This document shows positions 44,896-57,227 of a stretch of DNA of 61,671 nt, piece by piece. A program made the position numbers and the translations under genes. The notes below the pieces were generated by a model. The model saw nothing but the letters and a program-made list of their open reading frames with translations. It was not told the origin of the DNA and ran no database searches. The stretch comes from Firmicutes bacterium AM41-11 (lineage in GTDB: Bacteria > Bacillota_I > Bacilli_A > Erysipelotrichales > Erysipelotrichaceae), in contig QUIQ01000010.1 in assembly GCA_003480165.1 (NCBI GenBank), positions 1-61,671 on the forward strand. The letters run 5' to 3'. The first letter of the stretch is position 1. Every line of letters begins with the position of its first letter.

Positions 44896-47800
44896 ATGGA
44901 GAGCAACAAAGCATATAAAGTCGTAAACTGTGGTAAAAAAGCACAGCGTCGAGACTATTCAAAAGTAAGTGGTAAATTAGAATTACCGAACTTGGTTGAA
45001 ATCCAAACCGATTCATTTGAATGGTTCACCAAAGAAGGCATTCAGGAGGTTTTCAATGAGATTTATCCAATTGAAAACTACGGAAAGAATATTAGATTAA
45101 ACTTTTTACGTTATCATTTTGATAAACCAAAATATGACAAAGAAGAGTCCATGTACAGAGAGTGTAATTACGCTGCACCTCTTTATGCCGATATGGAATT
45201 GGAAGTTACAGATTCCAGTACCGGTGAAATTGTAACAAAGACAGAGGAAGTATATTTAGGGGACTTCCCATTAATGACGGAGACTGGTACGTTCATCATC
45301 AATGGTGCAGAACGTGTTATTGTTTCCCAAATCGTACGTAGTCCAGGTGCATATTTCTCTCAAAGCGAAGATGAAAAGAGTGGAAAACAAAATTATGCCT
45401 GTGAATTAATTCCAAGTCGTGGTACTTGGTTAGAGTTCATGACAGAACAAAAGAAATCAACGAATGGACGTTTAATTAACGTGTCTATTGACCGTCGTCG
45501 TCGTATCTTGTTCTCAATTTTGTTTAAAGCAATTGGTATGTCTTTTAACATCGGAGATCTTGAAGATACGAAAGATACAACCGATTTAGAAACATTCTTA
45601 ACAGCTATGGGTCGCGAATTTCCAACTCGTCCAGATGAAAATCTAGTTGTGAAACGCGATCAATATAAAGCTGAAAAAGAAGCTTTAGGAAAAGAAAAAG
45701 ACGCTCTTGTAAAGAAACAAAGAGATGGTAAGTCAAAAGATTCAGGCATCGAAGAAAAACTTGCTCAAAATGAAGCAGAATTAGAAACGGTTGAAAAGAA
45801 CTTAGCTCAAGTGGAAGCTGAACTTGCAGATTACTTGGCTTTCGACTTAGAAGATCGTGACTACATGAATCTTTATTTATTGTTGTATACGGCGTTCTTT
45901 GGAAAATACGATGATGTAGAAAATGCTTTGATGAATGACTACACAAAAGATTCTCGCAGTGCAGATAATACATCCACTACACAAGGTGCTTTATTGAACT
46001 TCTATGGTAACCAGAGAAGTGATGAAGTTGCTGTTGTAAGTGCTTCTGTATCTTTAATGTATGCAAAATTCTTTGATCATCGTCGTTATGATTTAACGAA
46101 AGCTGGACGTTTTAAATTGCGTTCTAAATTAAATGCGATTGCACGTATCGATGGCCAACGTTTGGCTCATGACATTTTAGATGTAGATGATAATGTCTTC
46201 ATGGAAAAAGGTAAAATGATTCATCGTGATGAAAGAAATGAATTGCGTGAAGAATTAGCCAAAGGTACGTACTGTAAAGCTTTCCCATTCCGTAGTGAAT
46301 TCCATGCAGCAGATGTTGTATCAATTCCTACTAGTTATAATCGTGGCTTAGTCGGCCGTATTTTAGCAAGCGATGTAGAAGCTGGCGACCTTTTCTATGA
46401 ACAAGGAACAGCTTTGACATATGAAGATGTTCAAATCTTAAAAGGTGCTGTAGAAGAAGTACCTATTTATGCTGGATTAATTGCTCAACCAGTTGTATTG
46501 ACAAAAGAAAACTGTGAAGCAGTATTGAACTATGGTCAATACTTATATCATTTAGGTCGTTTGACAAACACAAAGAACCAAGATGTTGTAAATGAAGAAA
46601 TGGAATTGTTCATTAATCGTTATGATATCAATGCCCAAGATATTTCAACTGGTAAAGAAGGCGCTATGCGTTTAGACCAAGCTAGTAAAGAAGCTATTGC
46701 CCAACGTGCGGAAAACGAAGAAATCACGTTATGGATCGTTGGTGCATGTTGCCAGGAAGTCTTTGTCTTAGATGAACAAGATCATCGTATCAAGATTATT
46801 GGTAATGACCCATTTGCGACAATGAATACAATCACTATTCCAGATATGTATGCATTCTTTGGTTATTACTTAAATGTTATGGATGGCATTGGTTCAACCG
46901 ATGATATCGATATGTTAGGAAACCGTCGTATTCGTTCGGTTGGAGAATTGATTCAAAACCAATTCCGTATTGGGTTATCACGTATGGAACGTGTGGTTCA
47001 TGACCGTATGTCTATTCAAGAATTAGAAGGTTTATCACCTCGTAAATTAACCAATATTCGTCCTTTGACAGCTGCTATTAAAGAGTTCTTCTCAAGTTCG
47101 CAATTGTCACAATTTATGGACCAACAAAACCCATTGGCTGAATTAACAAATAAACGTCGTATTTCGGCTTTAGGTCCAGGTGGATTGTCACGTGAACGTG
47201 CTGGTTTCGAAGTGCGTGACGTACACTCTAGTCACTATGGTCGTATCTGTCCAATTGAAACACCAGAAGGACCAAACATTGGTTTGATTAACAACTTAAC
47301 AACTTACGCTAAGATTAATGAATATGGATTTATTCAAACACCATATCGTCGTGTTAATGCAGATGGTACAGTAAGTGAAGATGCGGTTTATTTAAGTGCG
47401 GATCAAGAAGCTGATTACATTATTGCCCAAGCCAACGAAGTTCGTGATGGTCGTTTGATTAATGAAAAAGTCGTAGCTCGTAAGGCAGGAGATACTATCA
47501 TTGCCAACCGTGACGAAGTTGAATTGGCCGACGTCAGTCCAAAACAGATCGTCTCTGTGGCAACAGCTTGTATTCCTTTCTTGGAAAACGATGATGCTTC
47601 CCGTGCCTTGATGGGTGCCAACATGCAACGTCAGGCTGTACCTCTATTAAATCCACACAGTCCATTTGTCGGAACTGGTATGGAATATAAGATTGCGAAA
47701 GATTCCGGGGTTGGAATTGTCGCAAAAGAAGACGGTGTAGTAAGCTATGTCGATAGTTTACGTATCGTTGTAAAAGATAAAGAAGGTTACGAACATTCTT

Positions 47801-49257
47801 ATCAATTACGTAAGTTTGCTCGTTCTAATGCATCAACTTGTATTAACCAACATCCAATTGTAGAAGTTGGAGAAGAAGTAGAAAAAGGCGACATCTTAGC
47901 CGATGGACCTAGTATGCAAAATGGTGAATTGGCTTTAGGTCAAAACGTTGTTATCGCATATTCTACTTGGTATGGATATAACTACGAAGATGCCATCATC
48001 ATGTCTGAACGTATGGTTAAGGATGATGTTTATACTTCTGTACATATTGAAGAATTTGATATTGACTGCCGTGATACAAAATTAGGCCCTGAAGAAATTA
48101 CCCGTGATATTCCAAACGTTGGTGAAAATGCCGTACGTAAATTGGATGAAAACGGAATTATTATGATTGGTGCCGAAGTTAAAGAAGGCGACATTTTGGT
48201 TGGTAAAGTTACGCCAAAAGGTCAAAGCGAAGTCAGCCCAGAAGAAAAGTTATTATTAGCTATCTTTGGTGAAAAATCACGTGAAGTTCGTGATAATTCA
48301 TTGAAAGTACCTCATGGTGGAGCTGGTATTGTTCACTCAATTCGTGTCTTCAAACGTGGTGACGGTTCGGAGCTTCCTCCTGGAGTAAATACACGTGTTA
48401 AAGTTTATATTGCCCAAAAACGTAAGATTTCTGAAGGTGACAAGATGTCTGGTCGACATGGAAACAAAGGTGTCATCTCACGTATCTTGCCAATCGAAGA
48501 TATGCCATTTACGGCGGATGGACAACCTATTGATATTATCTTGAACCCATTCGGTGTACCTTCTCGTATGAACATTGGACAGATTCTAGAAATTCATTTA
48601 GGTTATGCTGCACGTAAAATGGGTGGCGTTCACTTCTCTACACCAGTATTCGATGGAGTTTCTAACGAAGAATTATTGGATGTTATGAAAGAAGCATCCA
48701 TGACAAAAGATGGTAAACAAGTTCTTTATGATGGTTTAACTGGTGAACCATTTGATGAACGTATTAGTGTTGGTGTCATGTATATGATCAAGTTGGCCCA
48801 CATGGTTGACGATAAGTTACATGCGCGTGCTACCGGACCTTATTCTCTAGTAACGCAACAACCTTTAGGTGGTAAAGCACAAAATGGTGGTCAACGTTTT
48901 GGAGAAATGGAAGTTTGGGCTCTAGAAGCTTATGGTGCAGCTCATACACTACAAGAAATCTTGACAATTAAATCGGATGATATTCAAGGTCGTATTAAGA
49001 CATATGAAGCTATCATTAAAGGTAAAGATATTCCAGAACCAGGTGTACCAGAATCCTTCCGTGTATTAATGCACGAAATGCAAGGTTTGGCTATCGATAT
49101 TCGCTGCTTAGATGAAAACGGAAATGAAGTAGACATCACTAGCGAAGACGATGACGATGAAGGTCGTGTTAAACCAGAAGAAATGGCACATAAAGAAGAA
49201 TTGGTAAATGATATGGAGGTTGAAGATTCAACGCTCCTAGAAGATGAGGAGGCTTAA
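44896..49257 (+). CDS. rpoB: RNA polymerase beta subunit, enlarged
   Basis: The catalytic beta subunit. Conserved blocks include [21 protein letters not shown], the rifampicin pocket ([31 protein letters not shown]), the [11 protein letters not shown] region, and the C-terminal clamp with [10 protein letters not shown] and [29 protein letters not shown]. At 1453 residues it is about 250 longer than typical Firmicutes RpoB. Most of the excess is a coiled-coil-rich insertion at ~230-333 in the lobe; the Q of the rifampicin pocket and the downstream HKRR-like NKRR are normal. ATG 44896 is 9 nt after GAAAGG. Confidence 0.97.
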   Translation: MESNKAYKVVNCGKKAQRRDYSKVSGKLELPNLVEIQTDSFEWFTKEGIQEVFNEIYPIENYGKNIRLNFLRYHFDKPKYDKEESMYRECNYAAPLYADMELEVTDSSTGEIVTKTEEVYLGDFPLMTETGTFIINGAERVIVSQIVRSPGAYFSQSEDEKSGKQNYACELIPSRGTWLEFMTEQKKSTNGRLINVSIDRRRRILFSILFKAIGMSFNIGDLEDTKDTTDLETFLTAMGREFPTRPDENLVVKRDQYKAEKEALGKEKDALVKKQRDGKSKDSGIEEKLAQNEAELETVEKNLAQVEAELADYLAFDLEDRDYMNLYLLLYTAFFGKYDDVENALMNDYTKDSRSADNTSTTQGALLNFYGNQRSDEVAVVSASVSLMYAKFFDHRRYDLTKAGRFKLRSKLNAIARIDGQRLAHDILDVDDNVFMEKGKMIHRDERNELREELAKGTYCKAFPFRSEFHAADVVSIPTSYNRGLVGRILASDVEAGDLFYEQGTALTYEDVQILKGAVEEVPIYAGLIAQPVVLTKENCEAVLNYGQYLYHLGRLTNTKNQDVVNEEMELFINRYDINAQDISTGKEGAMRLDQASKEAIAQRAENEEITLWIVGACCQEVFVLDEQDHRIKIIGNDPFATMNTITIPDMYAFFGYYLNVMDGIGSTDDIDMLGNRRIRSVGELIQNQFRIGLSRMERVVHDRMSIQELEGLSPRKLTNIRPLTAAIKEFFSSSQLSQFMDQQNPLAELTNKRRISALGPGGLSRERAGFEVRDVHSSHYGRICPIETPEGPNIGLINNLTTYAKINEYGFIQTPYRRVNADGTVSEDAVYLSADQEADYIIAQANEVRDGRLINEKVVARKAGDTIIANRDEVELADVSPKQIVSVATACIPFLENDDASRALMGANMQRQAVPLLNPHSPFVGTGMEYKIAKDSGVGIVAKEDGVVSYVDSLRIVVKDKEGYEHSYQLRKFARSNASTCINQHPIVEVGEEVEKGDILADGPSMQNGELALGQNVVIAYSTWYGYNYEDAIIMSERMVKDDVYTSVHIEEFDIDCRDTKLGPEEITRDIPNVGENAVRKLDENGIIMIGAEVKEGDILVGKVTPKGQSEVSPEEKLLLAIFGEKSREVRDNSLKVPHGGAGIVHSIRVFKRGDGSELPPGVNTRVKVYIAQKRKISEGDKMSGRHGNKGVISRILPIEDMPFTADGQPIDIILNPFGVPSRMNIGQILEIHLGYAARKMGGVHFSTPVFDGVSNEELLDVMKEASMTKDGKQVLYDGLTGEPFDERISVGVMYMIKLAHMVDDKLHARATGPYSLVTQQPLGGKAQNGGQRFGEMEVWALEAYGAAHTLQEILTIKSDDIQGRIKTYEAIIKGKDIPEPGVPESFRVLMHEMQGLAIDIRCLDENGNEVDITSEDDDDEGRVKPEEMAHKEELVNDMEVEDSTLLEDEEA

Positions 49258-49263
49258 TTCAAT

Positions 49264-52200
49264 ATGAGTATTAATAATTTTTCCTCAATCCAGGTCCGCT
49301 TAGCAAGTCCTGAGAAAATTCTTGAGTGGTCTCATGGTGAGGTCACAAAACCAGAAACAATTAACTACCGTTCCCAAAAAGCAGAACGTGATGGTTTATT
49401 CTGCGAACGCATTTTCGGTCCAACTAAGGACTGGGAATGTGCTTGTGGAAAGTATAAGAAAGTACGTTTTAAAGGCGTTGTCTGTGATCGTTGTGGTGTA
49501 GAAATCACAAAATCAAGCGTTCGTCGTGAACGTATGGGGCATATTGAACTAGCTGCTCCTGTTGCCCATATTTGGTACCTTCGTGGTATTCCAAGTCGTA
49601 TGGCATTGCTTTTAGATGTGACGCCAAAACAATTGGAAGAAGTTGTTTACTTTGTAAGCTACATTGTTACAGATCCAAAAAATACTCCTTTACAATACAA
49701 ACAAGTTTTATCGGAACGTGAATACCGTGAATTCATGGCAATTCATGGTGCTGGCAGCTTTGAAGCAAAAACAGGTGCTGAAGCTGTATTGAAATTGTTA
49801 CAAGATGTAGATTTGGAAGCTGAATTTACTTCTATTCAAGAAGCTTTGGAAAAAGCAAGTGGTGAAAAACGTAAAAAATTGATTAAACGTTTGGATACTG
49901 TCAATGCTTTCCGCCAAAGCGAGAATAAGCCGGAGTGGATGGTACTGACTAAGATTCCGGTAATACCACCTGATTTACGACCAATGTTACAATTGGATGG
50001 TGGTCGTTTTGCGACAAGTGATTTAAACGATTTATATCGTCGTGTTATTACCCGTAATAATCGTTTACGTAAATTGTTGGATTTGGGTACCCCAAATATC
50101 ATCGTGCAAAACGAAAAACGTATGTTACAAGAATCTGTCGATGCATTAATTGATAATGGTCGTCGTTCAAAACCAATCACTGGTGCTGGTGGACGTCCTT
50201 TGAAATCTTTATCACATTCATTAAAAGGTAAACAAGGTCGTTTCCGTCAAAACTTGTTAGGTAAACGTGTTGACTTCTCTGGTCGTTCAGTAATTGCGGT
50301 AGGACCAGATTTGAAGATGTATCAATGTGGTATTCCACGTGAAATGGCAGTCAACTTATTTAAACCATTCATTATTAATGAAATTGTGAATGAAAAATTA
50401 GCTGCCAATCCAAAAAATGCGGAAAAATTGATTGAACGTCAAGATACGCGTATTTGGGATGTTGTCGAAAAAGTCATTGATGGATATCCTGTATTGATGA
50501 ACCGTGCGCCTACACTTCACCGTTTAGGTATTCAAGCATTCTTACCTAAATTAGTAGAAGGTCGTGCTATGCGTTTGCACCCACTAGTATGTACTGCGTT
50601 CAACGCCGACTTCGATGGGGACCAGATGGCTATTCACGTTCCATTAAGTGAAGAAGCTCGTGCCGAAGCTTTGGTTATGATGTTAGGTAGTCATAACATC
50701 TTAGGTCCAAAAGATGGAAAACCTATCGTTACTCCAGGTCAAGATATGGTTATGGGTAACTATTACTTGACAATGGAAGAAACCAAAGAAGAATTGATGC
50801 AAGAAAGCCAACGTTATTTAGATGCAGACTGTCCAGATGAAGCCGCAGTATGGAAACGTTTTGCGGAAAATGAAGGACATGTATTCTCTGATGTAGATGA
50901 AGTTATGATGGCTTACAAGTCACATATCGTTCACTTACATTCAAGAATTGCACTTCCTGTAAAAGGCGTTGGAAAAGATAGTTTTGAACCAAGTCATTTA
51001 AATGATTACCTGGTTACTACCCCTGGTAAGATTATTTTCAATAGTATGTTCCCAAGTGACTTCCCATTCATCGAGGAAGTTTCGAGTGAAAACTTTGAAA
51101 AAACACCAGAACGTTATTTTGTGAAACCAGGACAAGATATTAAAGAATATATTGCGCAATTACCAATTCGTGATGCGAATGGTAAGGATTATTCCGTTAA
51201 GAAGAAAGACTTAGGTAAAGTTATTGCCGAAGTATTCCGTCGTTATTCGGTTGATCAAACAGCTGAAGTACTTGACCAAATCAAGTCTTTGGGATTCCGT
51301 TATTCAACCGTAGCTGGTATTACGGTTGCCTTATCGGATATCGAAGTTGCGCCTAATAAAGAAGAAAAAGTTGCCGAAGGTCGTGCTAAAGCCGATGAAT
51401 TAAAACGTCTACAACGTAAAGGTATGTTGACATTACCTGAATGGGAAGCACAGTTAGGTGGTCTTTGGGATAAGATCAAAGACGAAATTGCCGATAGCTT
51501 GATTGAACACATGGATCGTAAGAACCCAATCTTTATGATGGCTGACTCTGGTGCCCGTGGTAACCGTTCGAACTTTACGCAGTTAGCTGGTATGCGTGGT
51601 TTGATGGCCCGTCCTGGACATGCCAAATCAACCAATGGTGAATTTGTTCCATCTTTGATTGAGGTCCCTATTTATTCATGTTTCCGTGAAGGATTAAATG
51701 TATCCGAATTCTTTACCTCTACCCATGGTGTGCGTAAAGGTTTGACCGATACAGCCTTAAAAACAGCTGAATCTGGTTACTTAACTCGTCGTTTGGTCGA
51801 TGTTGCCCAAGGTGTCATCGTTCAAGAAGATGATTGTGGTACTGATAAGGGTTCATATGTGGAAGACTTAATTGATCGTAAAACTGGATCAGTTATCGAA
51901 AAATTCGGTGATCGTATCGTAGGACGTTATTCAAAACAAGATGTAGTAGACCCTAATACGGGTGAATTGATTATTGCCAGTGATGAATACATCACAGATG
52001 ATATTGCTCAAAAAATTACCGATGCAGGTATTACAGGTATGTTGATTCGTTCGGTATTTACTTGTAAATCACGTACAGGTATTTGTCGTAAGTGTTATGG
52101 TAAGAATATGGCAACTGGTAAAGATGTTGAAGTTGGAGAAGCTGTCGGAGTTATGGCTGCCCAATCTATTGGTGAACCAGGTACACAGTTAACCATGCGT

Positions 52201-53109
52201 ACATTCCATACTGGTGGTGTAGCCGGTGCCGGTGGTGAAGATATCACACAAGGTCTTCCTCGTGTTGAAGAATTGTTCGAAGCTCGTAAGCCAAAAGGTG
52301 TTGCCGTAATTGCACAAATTACTGGTGAAATTACTTCAATTGAAAATATTGAAGGTACTAAACGTCAAGAAGTTGTCATTACTTCAGAAAACGAAAGCGT
52401 TTCGCATAAGATTAACGCAAACCAACAATTACGTGAATGGGTACAAGTTGGAAATACCATTGATGCTGGTGAAGCATTAACGGAAGGTCCATTGGATCCA
52501 AAAGAATTGTTACGTGTTGCCGGTGTTCGTGAAGTACAAGATTACATCTTGAAAGAAGTTAAGAAAGTTTACCAAAGCCAAGGTATCGATATCAGTGATA
52601 AGCACTTGGAAGTTATGATCATGCAGATGATGCGTAACGTAATTGTTACGGATAGTGGTGATACAGACTTAAATGTTGGTGTACAAAAATCCTTAAATGA
52701 AATTACGCGTATTAACCGTAAGTTCTTATTGGAAGGAAAACAACCAGCGAAGTTTAAACCAGTCTTGTTAGGTATTTCTAAGTCTTCGGTTGAAACAGAC
52801 TCTTTCTTATCGGCTGCAAGTTTCCAAGAGACGACAAAAGTTCTTACCGATGCAACAATCAAAGGTAAGATTGACTACCTTGCAGGTATGAAAGAAAACG
52901 TTATGATTGGTAAATTAATTCCAGCTGGAACGGGAACAAAAGGACATCGTCCACAAAATGATATTGTTGCCGCTAAAGCGAAAGAATTACGTGACAAACG
53001 TTTGGAACGTATGCACCAATCCGACGAAGATTCTGAATTCAAAAAAATTGTACATGAAAATACAAGTGAAACCGTAGAAGAAACTGAAGTAGAATCTAGT
53101 GCAGAATAA
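49264..53109 (+). CDS. rpoC: RNA polymerase beta' subunit
   Basis: A 1281-residue subunit. The N-terminal zinc ribbon is [20 protein letters not shown], the catalytic Mg2+ loop NADFDGDQM, the bridge helix and trigger loop region [19 protein letters not shown], and the second zinc site [11 protein letters not shown]. It starts 6 nt after rpoB, whose tail carries the GAGGAGG ribosome site. The acidic C-terminal tail is rich in Glu/Ser. Confidence 0.98.
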   Translation: MSINNFSSIQVRLASPEKILEWSHGEVTKPETINYRSQKAERDGLFCERIFGPTKDWECACGKYKKVRFKGVVCDRCGVEITKSSVRRERMGHIELAAPVAHIWYLRGIPSRMALLLDVTPKQLEEVVYFVSYIVTDPKNTPLQYKQVLSEREYREFMAIHGAGSFEAKTGAEAVLKLLQDVDLEAEFTSIQEALEKASGEKRKKLIKRLDTVNAFRQSENKPEWMVLTKIPVIPPDLRPMLQLDGGRFATSDLNDLYRRVITRNNRLRKLLDLGTPNIIVQNEKRMLQESVDALIDNGRRSKPITGAGGRPLKSLSHSLKGKQGRFRQNLLGKRVDFSGRSVIAVGPDLKMYQCGIPREMAVNLFKPFIINEIVNEKLAANPKNAEKLIERQDTRIWDVVEKVIDGYPVLMNRAPTLHRLGIQAFLPKLVEGRAMRLHPLVCTAFNADFDGDQMAIHVPLSEEARAEALVMMLGSHNILGPKDGKPIVTPGQDMVMGNYYLTMEETKEELMQESQRYLDADCPDEAAVWKRFAENEGHVFSDVDEVMMAYKSHIVHLHSRIALPVKGVGKDSFEPSHLNDYLVTTPGKIIFNSMFPSDFPFIEEVSSENFEKTPERYFVKPGQDIKEYIAQLPIRDANGKDYSVKKKDLGKVIAEVFRRYSVDQTAEVLDQIKSLGFRYSTVAGITVALSDIEVAPNKEEKVAEGRAKADELKRLQRKGMLTLPEWEAQLGGLWDKIKDEIADSLIEHMDRKNPIFMMADSGARGNRSNFTQLAGMRGLMARPGHAKSTNGEFVPSLIEVPIYSCFREGLNVSEFFTSTHGVRKGLTDTALKTAESGYLTRRLVDVAQGVIVQEDDCGTDKGSYVEDLIDRKTGSVIEKFGDRIVGRYSKQDVVDPNTGELIIASDEYITDDIAQKITDAGITGMLIRSVFTCKSRTGICRKCYGKNMATGKDVEVGEAVGVMAAQSIGEPGTQLTMRTFHTGGVAGAGGEDITQGLPRVEELFEARKPKGVAVIAQITGEITSIENIEGTKRQEVVITSENESVSHKINANQQLREWVQVGNTIDAGEALTEGPLDPKELLRVAGVREVQDYILKEVKKVYQSQGIDISDKHLEVMIMQMMRNVIVTDSGDTDLNVGVQKSLNEITRINRKFLLEGKQPAKFKPVLLGISKSSVETDSFLSAASFQETTKVLTDATIKGKIDYLAGMKENVMIGKLIPAGTGTKGHRPQNDIVAAKAKELRDKRLERMHQSDEDSEFKKIVHENTSETVEETEVESSAE

Positions 53110-53111
53110 TG

Positions 53112-53139
53112 AAAAAAGGGCTGAAATGCCCTTTTTTTT
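53112..53139 (+). terminator. rpoBC terminator
   Basis: AAAAAAGGGC (53112-53121) pairs with GCCCTTTTTT, followed by more Ts. It begins right at the rpoC stop. Confidence 0.88.
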
Positions 53140-53147
53140 GGAGGTTT

Positions 53148-53438
53148 ATGGAAACAAATTTACGAAAGTTTTATGCCTTTGTGTGTAAAGAAAAAGGGAA
53201 GGAGCAAGCGTGTATCAATTTAGTTTATGACACGTATACACCGCTTGTGCAAGAAGCCATGGATGCCTTAGCTTTTGACGGGGCATGGATTAAAGAAGGT
53301 AGGCAGGTATCTGCTGATGGACGTGTTGAAATCAGTGACTCTCTAAAGTATTGGATGGATGATACATCCATTTCACTTGAACAGTTTGCTCAGATGGAAT
53401 TTCATCATGGTGCAAATGCGAAAATTGAAAAGGCATAA
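53148..53438 (+). CDS. Hypothetical small protein downstream of rpoC
   Basis: A 96-residue soluble protein with two Cys (FVCKEKG, QACINL) and no recognised motif. ATG 53148 follows GGAGG that lies at the base of the rpoBC terminator, so its transcription depends on readthrough or an unseen promoter. Confidence 0.6.
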   Translation: METNLRKFYAFVCKEKGKEQACINLVYDTYTPLVQEAMDALAFDGAWIKEGRQVSADGRVEISDSLKYWMDDTSISLEQFAQMEFHHGANAKIEKA

Positions 53439-53440
53439 GA

Positions 53441-53470
53441 AAAGTAGGCGATTGCCTACTTTTTTTTATA
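53441..53470. terminator. Convergent terminator
   Basis: AAGTAGGC (53442-53449) pairs with GCCTACTT (53454-53461), with A- and T-runs on either side. It serves the small protein gene and asnA. Confidence 0.88.
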
Positions 53471-54473
53471 AGATTTGAATATTGTGTTCTAAACAAGTTT
53501 GAATCATATCGTCTGGCCAAAGACTTGCTTGAACTTCGCCAATGTGGGCTTTTTTCAGTAACAACATGCATAAACGAGATTGACCAATTCCGCCACCAAT
53601 CGTATATGGAAGCGTTTTTTCCATGATTCCTTTGTGGTAAGGAAGTTCAAGGCGTTGGCTGCAATGTTCTTTTTCAAGTTGTTCTGGCAATGAATTTTCA
53701 TCAACGCGAATTCCCATAGAACTGATTTCTAAAGCGCATTGTAGTGGTTCAAACCAGAATAAGATATCTCCATTTAATTGCCAGTCATCATAGTCTGGGG
53801 CACGACCATCATGTTTTTCTCCATTACTTAGAAGATCTCCGATCTTCATAACGAAGACACAACCAAGTTCTTTGGTGATGGCGTTTTCTCTTTCTCTTGG
53901 ACTTAAATCTGGATAGCGGTCTAACAATTCTTGGGTTGTGATGAAATGAATTTCATCAGGTAGATGATTGACGGCTTGTGGGTATTTATACCATACTTCG
54001 TGTTCCATATGTTTAATTACTTTAAAGATATGGCGTACGGTTGCTTTTAGTGTTTCTTCGGTACGTTCTTCTTTCGCAATGACTTTTTCCCAATCCCATT
54101 GGTCAACATAGACAGAATGGAGATTGTCTACTTCTTCGTCTTTACGAATGGCGTTCATATTTGTATATAATCCTGTATGCATTTCAAAGTTGTATTTTTT
54201 TAGGGCAAAACGTTTCCATTTCGCTAAAGAATGAACGATTTCAATGTCTTCGTTGGGAATGGATTGCATAGAGAAATGTACAGGTTGTTCAACGCCATTT
54301 AAATTATCATTTAAACCAGAACTCTTTTTGACAAATAATGGTGCTGAAATTCTTGATAAGTTTAATTCTCGACCAAGTTCTTTTTGAAAGGTATCACGAA
54401 TGTATTTAATGGCTTCTTGGGTTTCGCGTACGGAAAGAACTGGATCATAGCTTTGTGGAATAATTAATGACAT
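53466..54473 (-). CDS. asnA: Aspartate-ammonia ligase (asparagine synthetase A)
   Basis: A 335-residue class-II-synthetase-like enzyme making asparagine from aspartate, ammonia and ATP. Typical segments are [46 protein letters not shown], and the motif-3 region [17 protein letters not shown] -10 candidate TACAAT (54507-54502, minus strand) and a GGGAGGAT ribosome site precede it. Monocistronic; no T-box found upstream. Confidence 0.97.
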   Translation of the reverse strand: MSLIIPQSYDPVLSVRETQEAIKYIRDTFQKELGRELNLSRISAPLFVKKSSGLNDNLNGVEQPVHFSMQSIPNEDIEIVHSLAKWKRFALKKYNFEMHTGLYTNMNAIRKDEEVDNLHSVYVDQWDWEKVIAKEERTEETLKATVRHIFKVIKHMEHEVWYKYPQAVNHLPDEIHFITTQELLDRYPDLSPRERENAITKELGCVFVMKIGDLLSNGEKHDGRAPDYDDWQLNGDILFWFEPLQCALEISSMGIRVDENSLPEQLEKEHCSQRLELPYHKGIMEKTLPYTIGGGIGQSRLCMLLLKKAHIGEVQASLWPDDMIQTCLEHNIQIL

Positions 54474-54584
54474 AATAGATCCTCCCTTGTTTCCGTTAAT
54501 GATTGTACCATAGAATGGAGCAGGAATTGCTTATTTTTTTATTCGCTGTTAAACTGATAGTTATATTAGAAGGAGAGAGAAAAA

Positions 54585-55949
54585 GTGAGAGATCGTTTTT
54601 CAAGTCGTTTAGGATTTATCTTAATTAGCGCAGGATGCGCTATCGGACTAGGGAATGTATGGCGTTTTCCTTACATTACCGGAAAATACGGAGGGGCCGC
54701 CTTTGTATTGATTTATTTGTTCTTTTTAGTAATTTTAGGTTTGCCAGTTATGGTTATGGAATATGCCGTAGGGCGTGGCAGTCAGAAAAGTGCTGCCCAA
54801 TCCTTTGATGTTCTAGAGCCAAAAGGCAGCAAGTGGCATTTTATGAAGTATTGGTGCCTGGTAGGAAACTATTTGTTGATGATGTTTTATACCACGGTAT
54901 GTGGCTGGATGATTTATTATTGTTATTTGATGATTACCGGACACTTCAATCATGCCAGTGGTCAAGTGATTTCGGATTCGTTTGCACATATGTTAGCTAG
55001 TCCTGCTATCAATGTTGGCTTTATGCTTTTCGTGGTTGCCTTAGGCTTTTTTGTCGTTTCGAAAGGTTTAGTAAATGGTGTAGAAAAAGTTTCAAAAGCA
55101 ATGATGATTTGTTTACTTGCATTAATGGTTGTTCTTGCCATTCGCTCGGTTACTTTACCTGGTGCAGCCAAAGGAATTCAATATTATTTAGTACCAGATT
55201 TTTCTAAGATGCAGGAATATGGTATTGGAAATGTCATCTTTGCGGCTATGGGGCAAGCATTCTTTACTTTATCTTTAGGTATTGGTGCTATTGCGATTTT
55301 CGGAAGTTTTATTGATCGTGATCGTCGTTTAACAGGGGAAGCCATTCAGGTTGTAGCCCTTGATACTTTTGTAGCTATTGTAGCTGGTCTAATTGTGATT
55401 CCTGCTTGTTTTGCGTATCAAGTTGACCCAGCGCAAGGTCCTGGTTTAATTTTTGTTTCTTTGCCAAATATCTTTGCCAATATGGCTGGTGGTCAAATTT
55501 GGGGAGCGCTATTCTTCTTATTTATGAGCTTTGCGGCATTGACAACGATTATTGCTGTTTTCCAGAATGTTTTAACCATTACCCAGGAAATGACCGGCTG
55601 GGATACCAATAAGACGGTTTGGATCAGCTTTATTGCCGTTTTCTTATTATCGATTCCTTGTGCACTAGGTTTTAACATTTGGTCGTTTATTCAACCATTA
55701 GGTGCTGGAACGACAGTACAGGATTTAGAAGACTTCATTGTATCGAATAATTTACTTCCTTTGGGATCTATGATCTATGTCTTATTCTGTACCGCAAAAA
55801 AAGGCTGGGGTTGGAAAAACTTTATTGCGGAAGCAAATGCTGGTGAAGGAATTACTTTCCCTAAAGGATTAAAAGTATACTGTGGTGTGATTATTCCTAT
55901 CTTAATTTTATTTATCTTTGTGCAAGGGTATATTACATTTTTTTCATAA
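54585..55949 (+). CDS. Sodium-dependent transporter, NSS (SNF) family
   Basis: A 454-residue LeuT-fold carrier with 11-12 helices. TM1 reads ISAGCAIGLGNVWRFPY with the unwound Na+/substrate segment. It is a paralogue of the gene at 2075 (shared RFPY, GVEKVSKAMM, YYLVPDFS). GTG 54585 follows AAGGAG. A Trp-regulated transporter follows, and some bacterial NSS proteins carry tryptophan, so an aromatic amino acid substrate is possible (inference). Confidence 0.9.
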   Translation: MRDRFSSRLGFILISAGCAIGLGNVWRFPYITGKYGGAAFVLIYLFFLVILGLPVMVMEYAVGRGSQKSAAQSFDVLEPKGSKWHFMKYWCLVGNYLLMMFYTTVCGWMIYYCYLMITGHFNHASGQVISDSFAHMLASPAINVGFMLFVVALGFFVVSKGLVNGVEKVSKAMMICLLALMVVLAIRSVTLPGAAKGIQYYLVPDFSKMQEYGIGNVIFAAMGQAFFTLSLGIGAIAIFGSFIDRDRRLTGEAIQVVALDTFVAIVAGLIVIPACFAYQVDPAQGPGLIFVSLPNIFANMAGGQIWGALFFLFMSFAALTTIIAVFQNVLTITQEMTGWDTNKTVWISFIAVFLLSIPCALGFNIWSFIQPLGAGTTVQDLEDFIVSNNLLPLGSMIYVLFCTAKKGWGWKNFIAEANAGEGITFPKGLKVYCGVIIPILILFIFVQGYITFFS

Positions 55950-55958
55950 TTATGAAAA
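55941..55958 (+). terminator. Possible weak terminator after the NSS gene
   Basis: TTTTCATAA/TTATGAAAA palindrome over the stop codon, followed by a short TTTT. AT-only stem, so low strength. Confidence 0.35.
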
Positions 55959-56005
55959 TTTTAAAGTTTTCTTTCATTTTAAATAAAGTATGTTAGAATA
56001 GAATA

Positions 56006-56234
56006 AACCATTGAAGAAGAGATCAAACGAAAAGATGTATCTAAAGCGAGTTCGGAATGGTGGAAGCCGAATGATGTCAGTTTCGCAAATGGACTTCGGA
56101 GGGCAAAGTGAACTAGAGTAGCTAAGCCGTACTCATGCGTTAAATGAGAAGGGGATATCTTATAAAGATATCAATTCAGGTGGTACCGCAGATTTTATTT
56201 GTCCTGTATGCGTCATGCATACAGGCTTTTTTTT
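56006..56234 (+). ncRNA. T-box leader, tRNA-Trp specific
   Basis: The stem I start (GAAGAAGAGATC), the apical GTTCGG..GGTGG..GCCGAA region, the specifier loop in which TGG (56090-56092) precedes ACTTCGGAG, and the 14-nt T-box core AGGTGGTACCGCA (56178-56190) are all in order. The terminator is CCTGTATGC/GCATACAGG (56203-56225) plus eight Ts. UGG is the Trp codon. Uncharged tRNA-Trp should pair with the UGGN bulge and open the downstream transporter operon. A -10 (TAGAAT, 55994-55999) precedes it. Confidence 0.93.
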
Positions 56235-56250
56235 ATAGGAGGGAACCGAT

Positions 56251-57225
56251 ATGAAGAAATTACTTGCGATGTTTCTATCGCTGGGCTTGGTCTTGAGTGG
56301 ATGTTCATCCAATCCCAAACATTTACCGGTTGTTTCAGTAGCTCAATTAGTTTCGCATCCTTCTTTGAATTTGATTCGGGATAATTTTAAGAAAGAGATG
56401 AAGAAAAAAGGCTATGAGGATGGAAAGAACATCATTTTCCATTATGCCGATGCTTCTGGACAGGTGGCCAATCTAAATTCTATAATCAATCAATTTGAAG
56501 ACCAACAAAGTGATGTGATTGTCGCTATTGCCACACCAACTGCACAGATGGCTGCACGCGCCGCAAAAGAAACGCCAGTTGTCTTTAGCGCTGTATCTGA
56601 TCCAGTTGGGGCACAGCTAGTCCGAGATATCAAACATCCGGGTGGGAATATTACGGGAACTTCAGATGAGGTGCAGGTTGACCAGATTTTGGAATTGGCC
56701 AAAGAAATTACTCCAGATATGAAAACGGTTGGTTTTTTATACAATGCCAGTGAAACCAATAGTGTTTCTAACTTACAAAAGGCAAAAGCTTATTGTAAGG
56801 CACATGGCTTAAACTTGATTGAAGGAACAGGAAAAGATATTACGGAACTGACAACCAGCGCTTCCGTTTTAACCCAAAAAGTCGATGTGATTTTAGCTCC
56901 GAATGATAATACGGTGGCTAGTGCGATGCAATCTTTATCGAAGACGTGTATTGAAGCCGGAATTCCTTTCTATGTAGGAGCAGATTCCATGGTTAAAGAT
57001 GGTGGCTTAGCTACGGTTGGTATTGATTATGCACAATTAGGTAAAGAGACAGCAGATATGGTTGTTGATATTCTGCATGGCAAAAAGGCTGGAGACATTC
57101 CAGTCAAAGTGTATAAAAAAGATTTATACATCTATGTAAATAAAAAGACTTTACATGCCTTAGGACTCACGTTGCCAGAGTCGATTCAAAATAATAAGAA
57201 ACTTCAATTAATGGGGGAGGATTAG
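56251..57225 (+). CDS. trpX: Tryptophan ABC transporter substrate-binding lipoprotein (TrpX-like)
   Basis: A 324-residue periplasmic-binding-like protein of the ABC_sub_bind (PF04392) family. Lipobox LVLSGC, with mature Cys ~19. The segments VFSAVSDPVGAQLV, GNITGTSDE and ILAPNDNTVASAM are typical. The Trp T-box upstream and the CUT2-like permease and ATPase downstream identify it as TrpXYZ rather than a sugar system. ATG 56251 after AGGAGGGA. Confidence 0.88.
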   Translation: MKKLLAMFLSLGLVLSGCSSNPKHLPVVSVAQLVSHPSLNLIRDNFKKEMKKKGYEDGKNIIFHYADASGQVANLNSIINQFEDQQSDVIVAIATPTAQMAARAAKETPVVFSAVSDPVGAQLVRDIKHPGGNITGTSDEVQVDQILELAKEITPDMKTVGFLYNASETNSVSNLQKAKAYCKAHGLNLIEGTGKDITELTTSASVLTQKVDVILAPNDNTVASAMQSLSKTCIEAGIPFYVGADSMVKDGGLATVGIDYAQLGKETADMVVDILHGKKAGDIPVKVYKKDLYIYVNKKTLHALGLTLPESIQNNKKLQLMGED

Positions 57226-57227
57226 AA

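Noticed and set aside
45605..45973. A 122-codon ORF antisense to rpoB
   Set aside because: It is a shadow of the low-complexity coiled-coil insertion; no ribosome site or promoter is present.
52569..52862. Antisense ORFs across rpoC and other long genes
   Set aside because: They result from codon bias in highly expressed genes on the other strand and lack initiation signals.
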